NCBI RefSeq assembly: GCF_001510655.1
Contig: NZ_LMVC01000002.1
Coordinates: forward strand, 1,367,003 to 1,417,989
DNA: 50,987 bases
Reading direction: 5' to 3'
Origin: Fictibacillus sp. FJAT-27399
GTDB taxonomy: Bacteria; Bacillota; Bacilli; Bacillales; Fictibacillaceae
In this document: positions 32,275-40,958 of the stretch, in pieces
Layout: the number at the start of each line of letters is the position of its first letter
How positions within the stretch are numbered: position 1 is the first letter of the stretch
Notes under the pieces: model-generated
The model's database searches: none
What the model was told of the DNA's origin: nothing
What the model saw: the letters and a program-made list of their open reading frames with translations, nothing else
Made by a program: the position numbers and the translations under genes

Positions 32275-32910
32275 TTAGAATTTCAGGGCTATTTCCTTTG
32301 CTCTCGCAATGGCATTTTGTTTAATTTCTTCCGCCCGGTCAGGAAATTGATTGTGCCCTTCGACAAATAAACCTTCAAAAGAAGGAACACCAAAGAAATT
32401 CATGATTACTCCAATATAACGGTGCCCCATCTCCAATTCCTTGGCCGGGCCTTCCGAATAAATCCCTCCGCGCGCCTGGATATGCAGTGCTTTCTTGTCT
32501 GTGAGCAAACCGACCGGACCTTGCTCTGTATAATTAAATGTCTTTCCTGCTGTACAGATGGAGTCAATATAAGCCTTCATAACCGGTGGAAACAAAAAAT
32601 TCCAAAGCGGCGTCACAAAAACATATTTGTCCGCGGCAACAAATTGCTCGGTCAGTTCGGATAGCCGCCGAACCTTGGATTGCTCATTCTCAGACAGCTG
32701 ATCAAACGTTGAACCGGTTCTTAGCTTTCCCCACCCGCTGAATACATCAGCATCAATCTGAGGAATATTTTCTTTGTATAGATCCAAGTGGATGACTTCA
32801 TCACTTGGATTTGCATCTCTATAGGATTCAATAAATGCCTTTCCTGCAGTCATGCTGTAGGATTGTGTTTCATCATGAGGGTGGGCAGTGATATAAAGTA
32901 TAGTTGCCAT
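32275..32910 (-). CDS. azoR: FMN-dependent NADH-azoreductase (AzoR type)
   Basis: A 211-residue flavodoxin-fold enzyme. [14 protein letters not shown] is the FMN phosphate loop of AzoR, and [20 protein letters not shown] and [13 protein letters not shown] are the other two flavin-contact blocks. AzoR enzymes reduce quinones and azo compounds with two electrons, avoiding semiquinones. The ATG at 32910 has AGGAAGGG upstream, but this lies in one arm of an inverted repeat (32918-32966). The dioxygenase gene upstream is 80 bp away on the same strand, so the two probably form an operon for quinone detoxification. Confidence 0.92.
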   Translation of the reverse strand: MATILYITAHPHDETQSYSMTAGKAFIESYRDANPSDEVIHLDLYKENIPQIDADVFSGWGKLRTGSTFDQLSENEQSKVRRLSELTEQFVAADKYVFVTPLWNFLFPPVMKAYIDSICTAGKTFNYTEQGPVGLLTDKKALHIQARGGIYSEGPAKELEMGHRYIGVIMNFFGVPSFEGLFVEGHNQFPDRAEEIKQNAIARAKEIALKF

Positions 32911-32917
32911 AGGTTAT

Positions 32918-32966
32918 CCCTTCCTTTGCAGTTTGATTTTCTTAGTTAATATGATGCAAAGGAGGG
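32918..32966 (-). promoter_or_regulatory. Hairpin sequestering the azoR ribosome binding site
   Basis: CCCTTCCTTTGCA (32918-32930) and TGCAAAGGAGGG (32955-32966) pair with one bulge around a 24-base loop. On the azoR strand the later arm contains the Shine-Dalgarno AGGAAGGG, so pairing would hide it. Confidence 0.5.
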
Positions 32967-32990
32967 AATCCCATACCCACAACATGAAGT

Positions 32991-33965
32991 TTAGGACAAT
33001 TTGGTATCCAGCGGTTTCAGTTTGGCTTCAATCTCTTGGCGCTTCGGTTCGAGGAAAGGAGGCAATGCCAATGATTCACCAAGATGTTCAAGGTCCTCAT
33101 CCGTAGCAAAGCCTGGACCATCCGTCGCTAATTCAAATAAAATCCCATTAAGCTCTCTGAAATATAACGACTTAAAATAGTACCGGTCTACAAAATCCGA
33201 ATTTGGAATTCGGGCGCCCTGTATTTTATTGATCCATTGTCTGAGTTCCTCTTCATCATTCACACGGAACGCCACATGATGAACTCCTCCTCTTCCCAGC
33301 CGTTCAGGAGGCAAGTCCTTTCGCTCTTCAATATGAAGTTCTGCACCCGTACCGCCCTCTCCCGTTTCGTACACGAGAATGTCCGGCTGACCAGGTACTT
33401 GAGAGGCATAAGCTCCTTTTTTTCTGAATCCTAAAATTTCAGTGATGACTTCCTCGGTTAATTCTCTTGTACGAACCGTCAGCATGACCGGCCCAAGACC
33501 GATAATTCCGAAGTCCTTTGGAACAGCGCTTTTTTCCCATGGCACACCGCCCGCTACGCCACTATTCGTTTCGTCTGAAACAAGACGCAGGCGCTGTCCT
33601 TCTTCATCTTTAAAAGCTAATGACAGCCGGCGGAACCGTTCCGACAATTCCTCATGTTCGACCTTCTTCTCTTCGAACCGTGTTTTCCAGTATTGCAGCG
33701 CTTCATTGTTCTTTACGCGAAGGGATATTTCTGAAATGCTATTAGCGCCATCATGATTCCTTCCTGCTTTGGGGATTTCGAAAAACGTTAATTCAGTTCC
33801 TGCATTCCCTTTTTCATCGCCATAGAACAGATGATACACAGAGGTGTCATCCTGATTGACGGTTTTCTTGATCAGCCGCATTCCAAGGACTTTCGTATAA
33901 AACTCATAATTTTTCCCCGCTAATGCCGTGATGGCTGAGACGTGGTGTATTCCTTTTAGTTCCAT
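32991..33965 (-). CDS. Ring-cleaving extradiol dioxygenase (VOC, MhqO/MhqA type)
   Basis: A 324-residue protein with two VOC modules: the first starts GIHHVSAITA and the second GRGGVHHVAFRVND. The likely metal ligands are a His in each of these and the Glu in GILFELATDGPGF. It matches the MhqA/MhqE/MhqO proteins of Bacillus, induced by hydroquinone and catechol; the native substrate is not proven. ATG at 33965 has AGGAGG upstream. With azoR downstream this is a plausible quinone-stress operon. I found no MhqR-like palindrome in the 120 bp upstream. Confidence 0.9.
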   Translation of the reverse strand: MELKGIHHVSAITALAGKNYEFYTKVLGMRLIKKTVNQDDTSVYHLFYGDEKGNAGTELTFFEIPKAGRNHDGANSISEISLRVKNNEALQYWKTRFEEKKVEHEELSERFRRLSLAFKDEEGQRLRLVSDETNSGVAGGVPWEKSAVPKDFGIIGLGPVMLTVRTRELTEEVITEILGFRKKGAYASQVPGQPDILVYETGEGGTGAELHIEERKDLPPERLGRGGVHHVAFRVNDEEELRQWINKIQGARIPNSDFVDRYYFKSLYFRELNGILFELATDGPGFATDEDLEHLGESLALPPFLEPKRQEIEAKLKPLDTKLS

Positions 33966-34042
33966 AATGCCTCCTATTAATACATTTTTCGTTACTCTTC
34001 CTTTTATTTAGTATCATACCCTTTTATCCCTCAAACTCAAAT

Positions 34043-34076
34043 AAAAAAGGCAGCATTACAATGAGTAATGCTGCCT
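34043..34076. terminator. Terminator of the RsbR-type gene
   Basis: GGCAGCATTA and TAATGCTGCC, a perfect 10-bp stem with a 7-base loop, then TTTTTT on the minus strand. Confidence 0.9.
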
Positions 34077-34084
34077 GGCAAATA

Positions 34085-34939
34085 TCAGTTGCTATTTCCT
34101 TTTTGCTCGTTATTGAAGTCCATCGCCTGAGCCAGTGTAGAAGAGATGGAAACCCTGTCAAAGGATAAGCCGAGCTGAACTGCAGTTGCAGCGATTTCTG
34201 GACGGATACCTGAAAGGGTAGTCTTCACACCGACGAGATCAAGTGCATCAATAAGCTGGAAGATCTCATGAGCTACCATAGTATCAATCATCACAACACC
34301 CGATAAATCAATAAAGAGATGGCCAATTCCCTTTTGGACACATTGATTTAGTGTATTCTCCAGAATAAACTTCGCACGGGCCGTGTCAATATCGCCAACA
34401 AGCGGCAGTAAAGCGGTATCGTTATTTAATGAGATGACAGGTGAACTCAATTCATTCAGTAATTCTTGCTGTGCTTTCAGCCGATTGATGGAATATTTAT
34501 GGGTCTCCTCAATGAATTGAAGCATGACATTGTCAAAAACCTTGATCATCACCCGATTCCATTCTTCGATCTGCAACTGTTCGATGTCTTCTGGATGAAT
34601 CGATACGAACTCGTTGATATAATCAAGATACTGCTGCCGTACCCTCATGAATTCTTTTATGATGTAATGAATGGGTGTTTTTAAATGTTCATTGTCTTTT
34701 GCAATTTTAATAATCCACTCATCAAAATCTTTAAAAAAGGCGTTTTCATCTTTTACAAGCACTTCACATAAATGAATATGAAATTCATAATTTTGTTCTT
34801 TCAGCGTCTTTATAACTGCGGGATCATTGGAACTGTATACTCCAGCCGTGCCTGACTTATCAAGGGAATCATACCATTCCTCGGTCAAATTTCTGGCTCT
34901 ATTCAGAAGAAATTGATGCAATTCTTGATTTATGTCCAT
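34085..34939 (-). CDS. RsbR-type stressosome co-antagonist (STAS domain)
   Basis: A 284-residue protein with an N-terminal globin-like helical domain (residues 1 to about 150) and a C-terminal STAS domain (about 160-275). The STAS phosphorylation loop is DLSGVVMIDTMVAHEIFQL, with the conserved Thr in DT, and the second site region is TTLSGIRPEIAATAVQLGL. RsbR paralogues build the stressosome with RsbS and release the RsbT kinase under stress, feeding the sigma-B pathway. No rsbS or rsbT gene is near. ATG at 34939 follows GAGGAG. Its decayed relative is at 5090. Confidence 0.9.
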   Translation of the reverse strand: MDINQELHQFLLNRARNLTEEWYDSLDKSGTAGVYSSNDPAVIKTLKEQNYEFHIHLCEVLVKDENAFFKDFDEWIIKIAKDNEHLKTPIHYIIKEFMRVRQQYLDYINEFVSIHPEDIEQLQIEEWNRVMIKVFDNVMLQFIEETHKYSINRLKAQQELLNELSSPVISLNNDTALLPLVGDIDTARAKFILENTLNQCVQKGIGHLFIDLSGVVMIDTMVAHEIFQLIDALDLVGVKTTLSGIRPEIAATAVQLGLSFDRVSISSTLAQAMDFNNEQKGNSN

Positions 34940-34985
34940 CTCTATAAACTCCTCAATTAAGATTAAGTATCATGAAAATGGATGG

Positions 34986-35468
34986 CTATATTTTTTGAAA
35001 GCCTTCTTCAACTAAATAGTCATGTGCTTCTTTATAGGATTCAAAAGCAGCTTCTAAATTTAAGCCCGCATATATATTCCATAGTTCATCTTCATGAACG
35101 AGCAGGAGCTTTTCGTGGTCTACTCCTCCAATCCAATTTTCTTTTTCCGGTTCTGAAGGATTAGGCTCCTCTTCTGAATTACCCTTTTCTTCTAATAAAT
35201 AGTTCATTGATTTCTGTACGAGGTTAATCAGCTCGTCAGCCGAATAATCCCGGATGTTGACCATGCCTTTTTCATTCTTCTTGCCTCTAGGCAGATGTCC
35301 AGCATAAACAAAACCGTTCCCGTTCGGATGCAGATGCTGTATAACAATTTTTTTGTCGCGATTGCTCTCCTCGAGATGGTAATTTATGCGCCCAAGGGAA
35401 ATATCTTTCCTTGTTAATTGAGGGAAGTTTTCTTCAATAATATTTATTTTTTCTGAAAATGTAAGCAT
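34986..35468 (-). CDS. Hypothetical protein, 160 residues
   Basis: I do not recognise it. It is soluble and acidic, without signal peptide or membrane helix. The first 60 residues look like an alpha/beta unit (ENFPQLTRKDISLGRINYHL, HPNGNGFVYAGHLPRG), with an acidic Glu/Pro-rich linker (about 95-115) and a C-terminal helical segment LEAAFESYKEAHDYLVEEGF. ATG at 35468 follows AAAGAGG. It lies 46 bp before the RsbR-type gene on the same strand, with no terminator in between, so the two may be cotranscribed. Confidence 0.7.
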   Translation of the reverse strand: MLTFSEKINIIEENFPQLTRKDISLGRINYHLEESNRDKKIVIQHLHPNGNGFVYAGHLPRGKKNEKGMVNIRDYSADELINLVQKSMNYLLEEKGNSEEEPNPSEPEKENWIGGVDHEKLLLVHEDELWNIYAGLNLEAAFESYKEAHDYLVEEGFQKI

Positions 35469-35570
35469 TGTCAGCCTCTTTCTTTTCTACTAATTTTCCT
35501 GTGATTATATCATATCTGCTAGTACAAAAGTAGATATACCCTTAACAATACGAGTGTCAGGGCAAAAGAA

Positions 35571-35593
35571 AAAACACCGTAATCACGGTGTTT
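35571..35593 (-). terminator. Terminator of the small hypothetical gene
   Basis: AAACACCGT and ACGGTGTTT pair tightly around AATC or GATT; T-rich on both strands. Confidence 0.85.
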
Positions 35594-35596
35594 ATT

Positions 35597-35830
35597 TTAT
35601 TTATGTCTGTTTAACTCTGAGGTGATAGCGTCCATCGCTGCGTCGATATTAGCGTATGACTCAATCTCGGGGTTATCGGAATATTGTATTTTAAAAACAT
35701 GGTCGGATTTACTGTAGCTTATTGAGATTAATGGGATACTATTTTGACTTAGCGTATGGGTTACATCTGATTCGATGTATTGTTTCGTTTTTAGATCGAG
35801 CAGCATGTCCTGAATTTTTGATTGATTCAT
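35597..35830 (-). CDS. Small hypothetical protein, 77 residues
   Basis: A soluble alpha-beta protein: a helix (MNQSKIQDMLLDLKTKQ), strands PLISISYSKSDHVFKIQYSD, and a terminal helix ANIDAAMDAITSELNRH. Not recognised. The start is uncertain: ATG 35830 is ten bases after AAAGGGG, ATG 35836 only four. The terminator follows four bases after the stop. Confidence 0.65.
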   Translation of the reverse strand: MNQSKIQDMLLDLKTKQYIESDVTHTLSQNSIPLISISYSKSDHVFKIQYSDNPEIESYANIDAAMDAITSELNRHK

Positions 35831-36045
35831 GGTCATCAATCCCCTTTCCATTATGGGGGGAGCTCAAAATAGCTATATTGCCCAAATAATTTTTTATTAT
35901 TTCTATATAGAATAACATATGTCAGGTTTAATTCATACCCCGAACGGGAATTGTAATGGTTTTGCAATATCCATCACTATCACTTTTTATTAATAGACAC
36001 AAAAAAGACACAAAATTATACTCCTTTTTCTCATTCTTTACACTT

Positions 36046-36102
36046 GGGAAAACAGGTGTAAACTTTAATCTGAATTTCACAGTAAACCACCCTGTTTTTC
36101 CC
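36046..36102 (+). promoter_or_regulatory. Inverted repeat upstream of the neutral protease gene
   Basis: GGGAAAACAGG (36046-36056) and CCTGTTTTTCCC (36091-36102) pair with one extra base and a 34-base loop containing TGTAAAC and GTAAACC. It ends 75 bp before the start codon. It may be an operator or a leader hairpin. The remaining 35852-36045 has no gene I can support. Confidence 0.5.
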
Positions 36103-36176
36103 AATACCGAAGTACTGCCCCTGTGCTATGATAAATCCAAGGGCGCCCCCTACACAGAATTTTAGGAGGGTATTTT

Positions 36177-37820
36177 ATGAAAAAAGGTTTGATTGCAGTA
36201 CTATCGGCTGGTTTACTATTCAGTTCAGCCTATCAGGCAGCAGCAGCTAATGAGCCTGGAACAAAAGCTCAAAAACTGGTTCTTCATGAGAATGACAAAA
36301 CCGTTACCTCTCAGGTTCAAGTTACTCGATCAAAAGAAAATTCTGTTCCATCCTTTATTTCAGGCAAACTTTCCAAAGGTACATACCTTTCCAAGAAAGA
36401 AATCCTTGCCTTTCTAGACAGCAATAAACAACTCTTTCCGTTTGAAGCATCAAAGCATCTCACTCTAGTAAAACAAGAAAAAGATGATTTAGGTATGACA
36501 CACTATGTGTTTAACCAGTCGATCAACGGTGTTCCAATTGATGGAGCAACGTTCATCGTTCATACGGACAAGCAAGGAAAAATTACTGCAATCAATGGAG
36601 ACGTCCATTCCAACCTTCCTAAAAATTTTAAAGCTACTAAAAAGCTGACAAAGGCGAACGCCATAAAAGCTGCTTGGAAGCATATAGGTGAACAGCCAAA
36701 AAAAGAAAACCTCAAGCCGCTTGCCTTTAAAGGTGCAAAGATAAGTGATACGGTCGAAAAGTCCAAACTTGTCATGTTTAAAGACGGAGATAAATTCAAA
36801 CTTGCCTACCGTGTTGCCCTTCAATTCATCGATCCTTATCCTGCAAACTGGCAAGTCTACGTTGATGCAGCCAATGGAGATGTCCTTAAGAGCTTTAACG
36901 CTGTAAATAACGATGGACCGACCACCGGTTCTGGATACGGTGTCCTCGGTGACAGCAAAACGTTAAACACCTATCTATCTGCTGGCTATTATTACTTATT
37001 TGACACCACGAAACCGATGAATGGTGTCATCGAAACCTACACGGCTCAAAATGGGTCAAGCCTTCCAGGAGCGTATTCTGTGGATTCCAACAACGCTTGG
37101 ACTTCATCTTCACAAGGTGCAGATGTTGATGCGAACTACTATGCCGGCAAAGTTTATGATTATTATTTAAATACTCATGGACGCAACAGCTTTGATAATG
37201 CAGGTGCATCCATTAGTTCTACCGTTCATTACAGCTATAAATACAACAACGCATTCTGGAATGGATCACAGATGGTATACGGTGATGGCGATGGCGTTCA
37301 GTTCCGTCCATTGTCCGGTGCACTTGATGTTGTTGCCCATGAATTAACGCATGCGGTAACAGAACGAACGGCAGGACTCAATTATTCCTATCAATCAGGA
37401 GCATTAAATGAATCCATGTCAGACGTGTTCGGATATTTCCTTGATCCAAACGACTGGCTGATGGGTGAAGATGTATATACTCCTGGAACAGCTGGAGATG
37501 GCCTCCGCAGCCTCTCAAATCCAAAGCTCTATGGTCAGCCTGACAATATGAGCGGATATGTCAACACTTCAAGTGATAATGGCGGAGTGCATACGAACAG
37601 CGGTATCCCTAACAAAGCTGCTTATAACACGATCACTGCGATCGGAAAAGCTAAAGCAGAGAAAATTTACTACAGAGCACTGACTCGCTATATGACGCCG
37701 ACTACTAACTTCAGCGGAGCACGTGCTGCACTATTAAGCGCTGCTGCTGATCTGTATGGCAGCACAAGCGCTGAATACACAGCAGTAAAAACAGCGTGGA
37801 CAAATGTTGGAGTGAACTAA
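36177..37820 (+). CDS. npr: Secreted M4 neutral metalloprotease (bacillolysin)
   Basis: A 547-residue pre-pro-enzyme: signal peptide (residues 1 to about 24, ending AAAA), FTP and PepSY propeptide domains (about 40-240) and the mature thermolysin-like domain. Zinc ligands are His388 and His392 in HELTH and Glu412 in ALNESMSD, 24 residues apart as in thermolysin; Glu389 is catalytic and His472 in GGVHTNSG the second catalytic residue. It digests extracellular protein in late growth. The calcium-site region DGDGVQFRP is present. ATG at 36177 follows AGGAGGG. Terminated by a strong hairpin. Confidence 0.97.
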   Translation: MKKGLIAVLSAGLLFSSAYQAAAANEPGTKAQKLVLHENDKTVTSQVQVTRSKENSVPSFISGKLSKGTYLSKKEILAFLDSNKQLFPFEASKHLTLVKQEKDDLGMTHYVFNQSINGVPIDGATFIVHTDKQGKITAINGDVHSNLPKNFKATKKLTKANAIKAAWKHIGEQPKKENLKPLAFKGAKISDTVEKSKLVMFKDGDKFKLAYRVALQFIDPYPANWQVYVDAANGDVLKSFNAVNNDGPTTGSGYGVLGDSKTLNTYLSAGYYYLFDTTKPMNGVIETYTAQNGSSLPGAYSVDSNNAWTSSSQGADVDANYYAGKVYDYYLNTHGRNSFDNAGASISSTVHYSYKYNNAFWNGSQMVYGDGDGVQFRPLSGALDVVAHELTHAVTERTAGLNYSYQSGALNESMSDVFGYFLDPNDWLMGEDVYTPGTAGDGLRSLSNPKLYGQPDNMSGYVNTSSDNGGVHTNSGIPNKAAYNTITAIGKAKAEKIYYRALTRYMTPTTNFSGARAALLSAAADLYGSTSAEYTAVKTAWTNVGVN

Positions 37821-37832
37821 TAAAACAATAAG

Positions 37833-37876
37833 AGCCCGCCGGTTTCCTAGATCCTGGGAAGCCGGCGGGCTTTTTT
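37833..37876 (+). terminator. Terminator of the neutral protease gene
   Basis: GCCCGCCGG and CCGGCGGGC, extended by TTTCC/GGGAA, followed by TTTTTT. Confidence 0.92.
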
Positions 37877-37946
37877 ATGTTTTCAGTTTGAATAGAAGGG
37901 TACATTGTATCAAAAAGAATCGAACAGAAGGAGAGTAGAATCAATA

Positions 37947-38582
37947 ATGTCCATAAAAGCACTCGTTATTAACTGTACCTTAAACAAGAGCAACCAAACA
38001 TCAAATACAAGAGCGCTCATTGATGAATCGGTTAAAATTTTTGATGAAAAAGAAATTGAAACAGAATTCGTTACTCTTGCAGACTATAACATTGAATACG
38101 GAGTAACAGGAGATGCCATCAGCGACAATGATGAATGGCCGATTATTTTCGAAAAAGTAAAGGAAGCTGATATTTTAATTATTGGTTCTCCGATCTGGCT
38201 AGGACAGCAGAGCAGCCTTACAACAGTATTAATTGAAAGGCTGTATGGGGCAAGCAGCCAAACGAACGATAAAGGGCAATATCTCTTCTATAACAAAGTC
38301 GGCGGTGTCGTTGTAACAGGAAACGAAGACGGCGCCAAGCATGTCAGCCGTTCAGTGCTCTACGCTTTATCTCATATCGGATTTACAGTCCCTCCGAATG
38401 TAGATACGTATTGGGTCGGAGAAGCTGGCCCTGGTCCTTCTTATATCGAGTCCAAAGGCTATGAAAACGAATTTACGATGCAGCATTCCAAGATCATGGC
38501 GCATAACTTGATTCATTTTGCGAAATTGCTCAAGGAGCACCCTATTCCTGCAGAAGGAAACGTCATTGAACAAACCAATTAA
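37947..38582 (+). CDS. Flavodoxin-fold NAD(P)H-dependent oxidoreductase
   Basis: A 211-residue flavoprotein. The FMN phosphate loop is VINCTLNKSNQTSNTRALID, close to S/T-x-T-x-x-N-T of flavodoxin-like reductases, and IIGSPIWLGQQSSLTTVLIERL is the second flavin contact. The later VVVTGNEDGAKHV strand fits the NADPH-dependent FMN reductase family. It probably reduces quinones or flavin. ATG at 37947 is used: GGAGAG lies 11 bases upstream. A TTG 14 codons earlier lacks a binding site. Monocistronic. Confidence 0.85.
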   Translation: MSIKALVINCTLNKSNQTSNTRALIDESVKIFDEKEIETEFVTLADYNIEYGVTGDAISDNDEWPIIFEKVKEADILIIGSPIWLGQQSSLTTVLIERLYGASSQTNDKGQYLFYNKVGGVVVTGNEDGAKHVSRSVLYALSHIGFTVPPNVDTYWVGEAGPGPSYIESKGYENEFTMQHSKIMAHNLIHFAKLLKEHPIPAEGNVIEQTN

Positions 38583-38587
38583 CGTAT

Positions 38588-38636
38588 AAAAAAAAGCAGG
38601 CTGGACGGGTGTTACCCTTTCCCGCCTGCTTTTTTA
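38588..38636. terminator. Bidirectional terminator
   Basis: AAAAAGCAGGC and GCCTGCTTTTT pair around a 20-base loop; T-tracts on both strands, shared by the converging oxidoreductase and merR-type genes. Confidence 0.85.
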
Positions 38637-39065
38637 TTTTTCCTGTTCAAATCGAATCAGCGCAGCTTTTGCCCTGTCACGAAGAGAGACCAAGTCTCCC
38701 TCCACCTTGAGAATATTTTTCTTTTTTTGTTCTAACAGTTTTAATTGCTCTTCTACTGTCAATAATACTTTCTCAAGCTTTACTTTTTGCTGGCTCGTCC
38801 CTTTAAACTGTCTGTAATCATGTTTTTGAAGTTCTAAGGTGTCACTGAGTGTAATGAATTCCTGCAGCTCCGAAAGCGAAAAGCCCATCACTTCTTTTGC
38901 ATTTGTGATCTTCTTTAAGAACTCCACATGCTCCTCTGAATATAGTCTTATTCCCCCCTCACTCCTCGGAGGTGAAGCCAGCAGGCCGATCTGTTCATAA
39001 TAACGGATCGTCCGTTTTGTTAACCCGCTCTGCTTAGCCACATCATCTATTTTTAACCCATTCAT
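38634..39065 (-). CDS. yfmP: MerR-family regulator (YfmP type)
   Basis: A 143-residue MerR protein: DNA-binding head KIDDVAKQSGLTKRTIRYYE and RLYSEEHVEFLKKI, followed by a long dimerising helix (about 80-130) without a large ligand domain or a metal-binding Cys pattern. It is divergent from an MFS exporter gene, exactly as yfmP and yfmO in B. subtilis, so it probably regulates that promoter. ATG at 39065 follows AAAGGAG; an ATG ten codons upstream has none. Confidence 0.85.
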   Translation of the reverse strand: MNGLKIDDVAKQSGLTKRTIRYYEQIGLLASPPRSEGGIRLYSEEHVEFLKKITNAKEVMGFSLSELQEFITLSDTLELQKHDYRQFKGTSQQKVKLEKVLLTVEEQLKLLEQKKKNILKVEGDLVSLRDRAKAALIRFEQEK

Positions 39066-39159
39066 TTTTCTTGCTCCTTTGCCAATAAAGTTCATATATA
39101 CGAAAAATCGCTCTATATAAAAAATACCACAAAAGCATATTAAAAAGGAAATGTTTACG

Positions 39160-39188
39160 TTGACGTCAAGGTTAATATACTTTATAAT
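39160..39188 (+). promoter_or_regulatory. Promoter of the yfmO-type gene with MerR-like dyad
   Basis: TTGACG (39160-39165), 17 bp, TATAAT (39183-39188). A broken dyad TCAAG-N19-CTTGA spans the spacer and -10, the placement expected for MerR-family control, though the spacer is not the usual extended 19-20 bp. Confidence 0.6.
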
Positions 39189-39258
39189 TCTTGAGTAAAC
39201 AATGCTATTACGTGATTTATTTTAACTTATATTAAAATAGAAAAAGGGGTTTTTAGGT

Positions 39259-40449
39259 ATGAAACAAGAAGCTTTGAGTATCCAGGAACAGCCAAGCAAA
39301 CAGCCTCTGGTCATATGGGTTATCTTCTTTGCCACCATTATTTCTTTTATGGGATTGGGTCTCGTGGATCCTATTTTGCCTGCCATCGCTCATCAGCTTA
39401 ACGCTACTCCGAGCCAGGTCTCATTATTATTTTCCAGCTACAATTTGATTACCGGTATCGCTATGCTGATTACAGGCGTGGTTTCCAGCCGGGTTGGTAT
39501 CAAGTGGACGTTATTGTCAGGAATATTATTGATTATCGTTTTTTCTGCTTTAGCCGGCTCCTCTAATGAGATTTCCCAAATCGTTGGTTTTCGCGGCGGT
39601 TGGGGGTTAGGAAACTCGTTATTCATCGCAACTGCTTTATCCGCCATTGTTGGTTTATCCATCGGAGGTACTGCAAAAGCCATTATTTTATATGAAGCAG
39701 CCATCGGATTGGGGATTTCCGTTGGGCCATTACTTGGTGGGGAGCTGGGATCGATTTCTTGGCGCGGACCTTTTTACGGCGTCAGCGTACTGATGGTGAT
39801 CGCATTCTTTGCCTTATTGTTAAAAATGCCGCATGTACCTAAACCAAAAGTTAAAAGTTCTGTACTCGACCCGATTAAAGCATTGAAATATCCAGGACTT
39901 CTTAGACTGGGTCTAACCGCATTTCTTTATAACATTGGATTCTTTACTCTAATGGCCTATTCACCATTTGTTATGAATTTAGACGAACATGGCCTCGGCT
40001 ATGTGTTCCTCGGATGGGGCTTATGCTTAGCCATAACTTCTGTATTCGTTGCACCAAAAATTCAGGCAAGATTCGGTACAGTAAAATCCATGTGTGCGAT
40101 GCTGATCTTATTCGCATTGACACTGCTGGCTATGGGAATCTGGACAGAATCAAGCTTGGTGGTCATCGTAGCCGTTATCGTTGCCGGTCTTTTCCTTGGG
40201 ACAAACAATACATTGATCACAACAGCTGTTATGCAGGTAGCACCGGTTGAGCGGGCAACAGCCTCGGCTGCCTACAGTTTTGTACGTTTCATCGGTGGTG
40301 CGATCGGACCATGGCTTGCCAATAAACTGGCTGAAACCTATTCACCACATGTACCATTTGTAACGGGCGCGATTTTTGTTCTATTCGCCATGCTGGTTGT
40401 TGCGTTTGGCCGTAAACATCTTGCTCATGTGGATTCAATTTCTCATTAA
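39259..40449 (+). CDS. yfmO: MFS drug exporter (YfmO type)
   Basis: A 396-residue, 12-helix MFS transporter. Motif A after helix 2 is GVVSSRVGIKW and motif C in helix 5 is EAAIGLGISVGPLLGGELG, the mark of the drug/proton antiporters. The first helix has FMGLGLVDPILPAIA. Adjacent to and divergent from a MerR regulator, as in yfmP-yfmO, where the pair is linked to copper/multidrug export in B. subtilis. ATG at 39259 follows AAAAAGGGG. The universal stress gene begins 20 bp after its stop and is probably cotranscribed. Confidence 0.9.
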   Translation: MKQEALSIQEQPSKQPLVIWVIFFATIISFMGLGLVDPILPAIAHQLNATPSQVSLLFSSYNLITGIAMLITGVVSSRVGIKWTLLSGILLIIVFSALAGSSNEISQIVGFRGGWGLGNSLFIATALSAIVGLSIGGTAKAIILYEAAIGLGISVGPLLGGELGSISWRGPFYGVSVLMVIAFFALLLKMPHVPKPKVKSSVLDPIKALKYPGLLRLGLTAFLYNIGFFTLMAYSPFVMNLDEHGLGYVFLGWGLCLAITSVFVAPKIQARFGTVKSMCAMLILFALTLLAMGIWTESSLVVIVAVIVAGLFLGTNNTLITTAVMQVAPVERATASAAYSFVRFIGGAIGPWLANKLAETYSPHVPFVTGAIFVLFAMLVVAFGRKHLAHVDSISH

Positions 40450-40469
40450 AGGAAAGGAAGGTCTCTACA

Positions 40470-40889
40470 ATGTACAATAAAATTCTGATTGCCTTTGATG
40501 GTTCAGCTCCTTCTGCCCGCGCTCTTCAGCACGGAGTGGAACTGGCTCATAAGATGAATACTGAAATGGTTACAATTCTGCATGTAAATAAAAACCTTCC
40601 TTTGCAGGAACCGCTTCTTAACTTTGATCTGGATGAGATAATGGAAGAAGAGGACAAAGAACTATTGCAGCCTGCCATTCAGTATCTCTCTGAATCAGGA
40701 ATTCCCTTTGAAACGCATGCCTATAACGGGGAGCCTTCTCAGATCATCACTTCGTATGCAAAAAAACACGAGTACGATGTCATTGTCATGGGGAGCACAG
40801 GTAAGGGGTTTATAAAAGAAGCCTTATTGGGAAGTGTCAGCCATCAGGTAGCTCATGCAGCAGAATGCCCGGTGATTATCGTTAAATAA
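40470..40889 (+). CDS. Universal stress protein (UspA family)
   Basis: A 139-residue Usp domain. ATP-binding residues are visible: Asp9 in ILIAFDGS, the later VMGSTGKGFIKEALLGSVSH (G-x2-G-x9-G-S), and the strand CPVIIVK. Such proteins bind ATP or AMP and dimerise under stress. ATG at 40470 follows GGAAAGGAAGG. It lies 20 bp behind the YfmO-type gene with no terminator between; the operon ends at the hairpin 40892. Confidence 0.93.
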   Translation: MYNKILIAFDGSAPSARALQHGVELAHKMNTEMVTILHVNKNLPLQEPLLNFDLDEIMEEEDKELLQPAIQYLSESGIPFETHAYNGEPSQIITSYAKKHEYDVIVMGSTGKGFIKEALLGSVSHQVAHAAECPVIIVK

Positions 40890-40891
40890 TA

Positions 40892-40929
40892 AAAAAATCG
40901 GTTCCCTTCAGATAGGGTACCGATTTTTT
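40892..40929. terminator. Terminator of the yfmO-usp operon
   Basis: AAAAATCGGT and ACCGATTTTT pair, with inner CCC/GGG. Confidence 0.9.
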
Positions 40930-40958
40930 GTTGGATCCGGAATGCTCCAGATTTCGGT

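Noticed and set aside
32095-32370. Plus-strand frame of 91 codons after the metallo-beta-lactamase-fold gene
   Set aside because: TTG start, runs through the azoR terminator and into the antisense of azoR; protein composition is unnatural.
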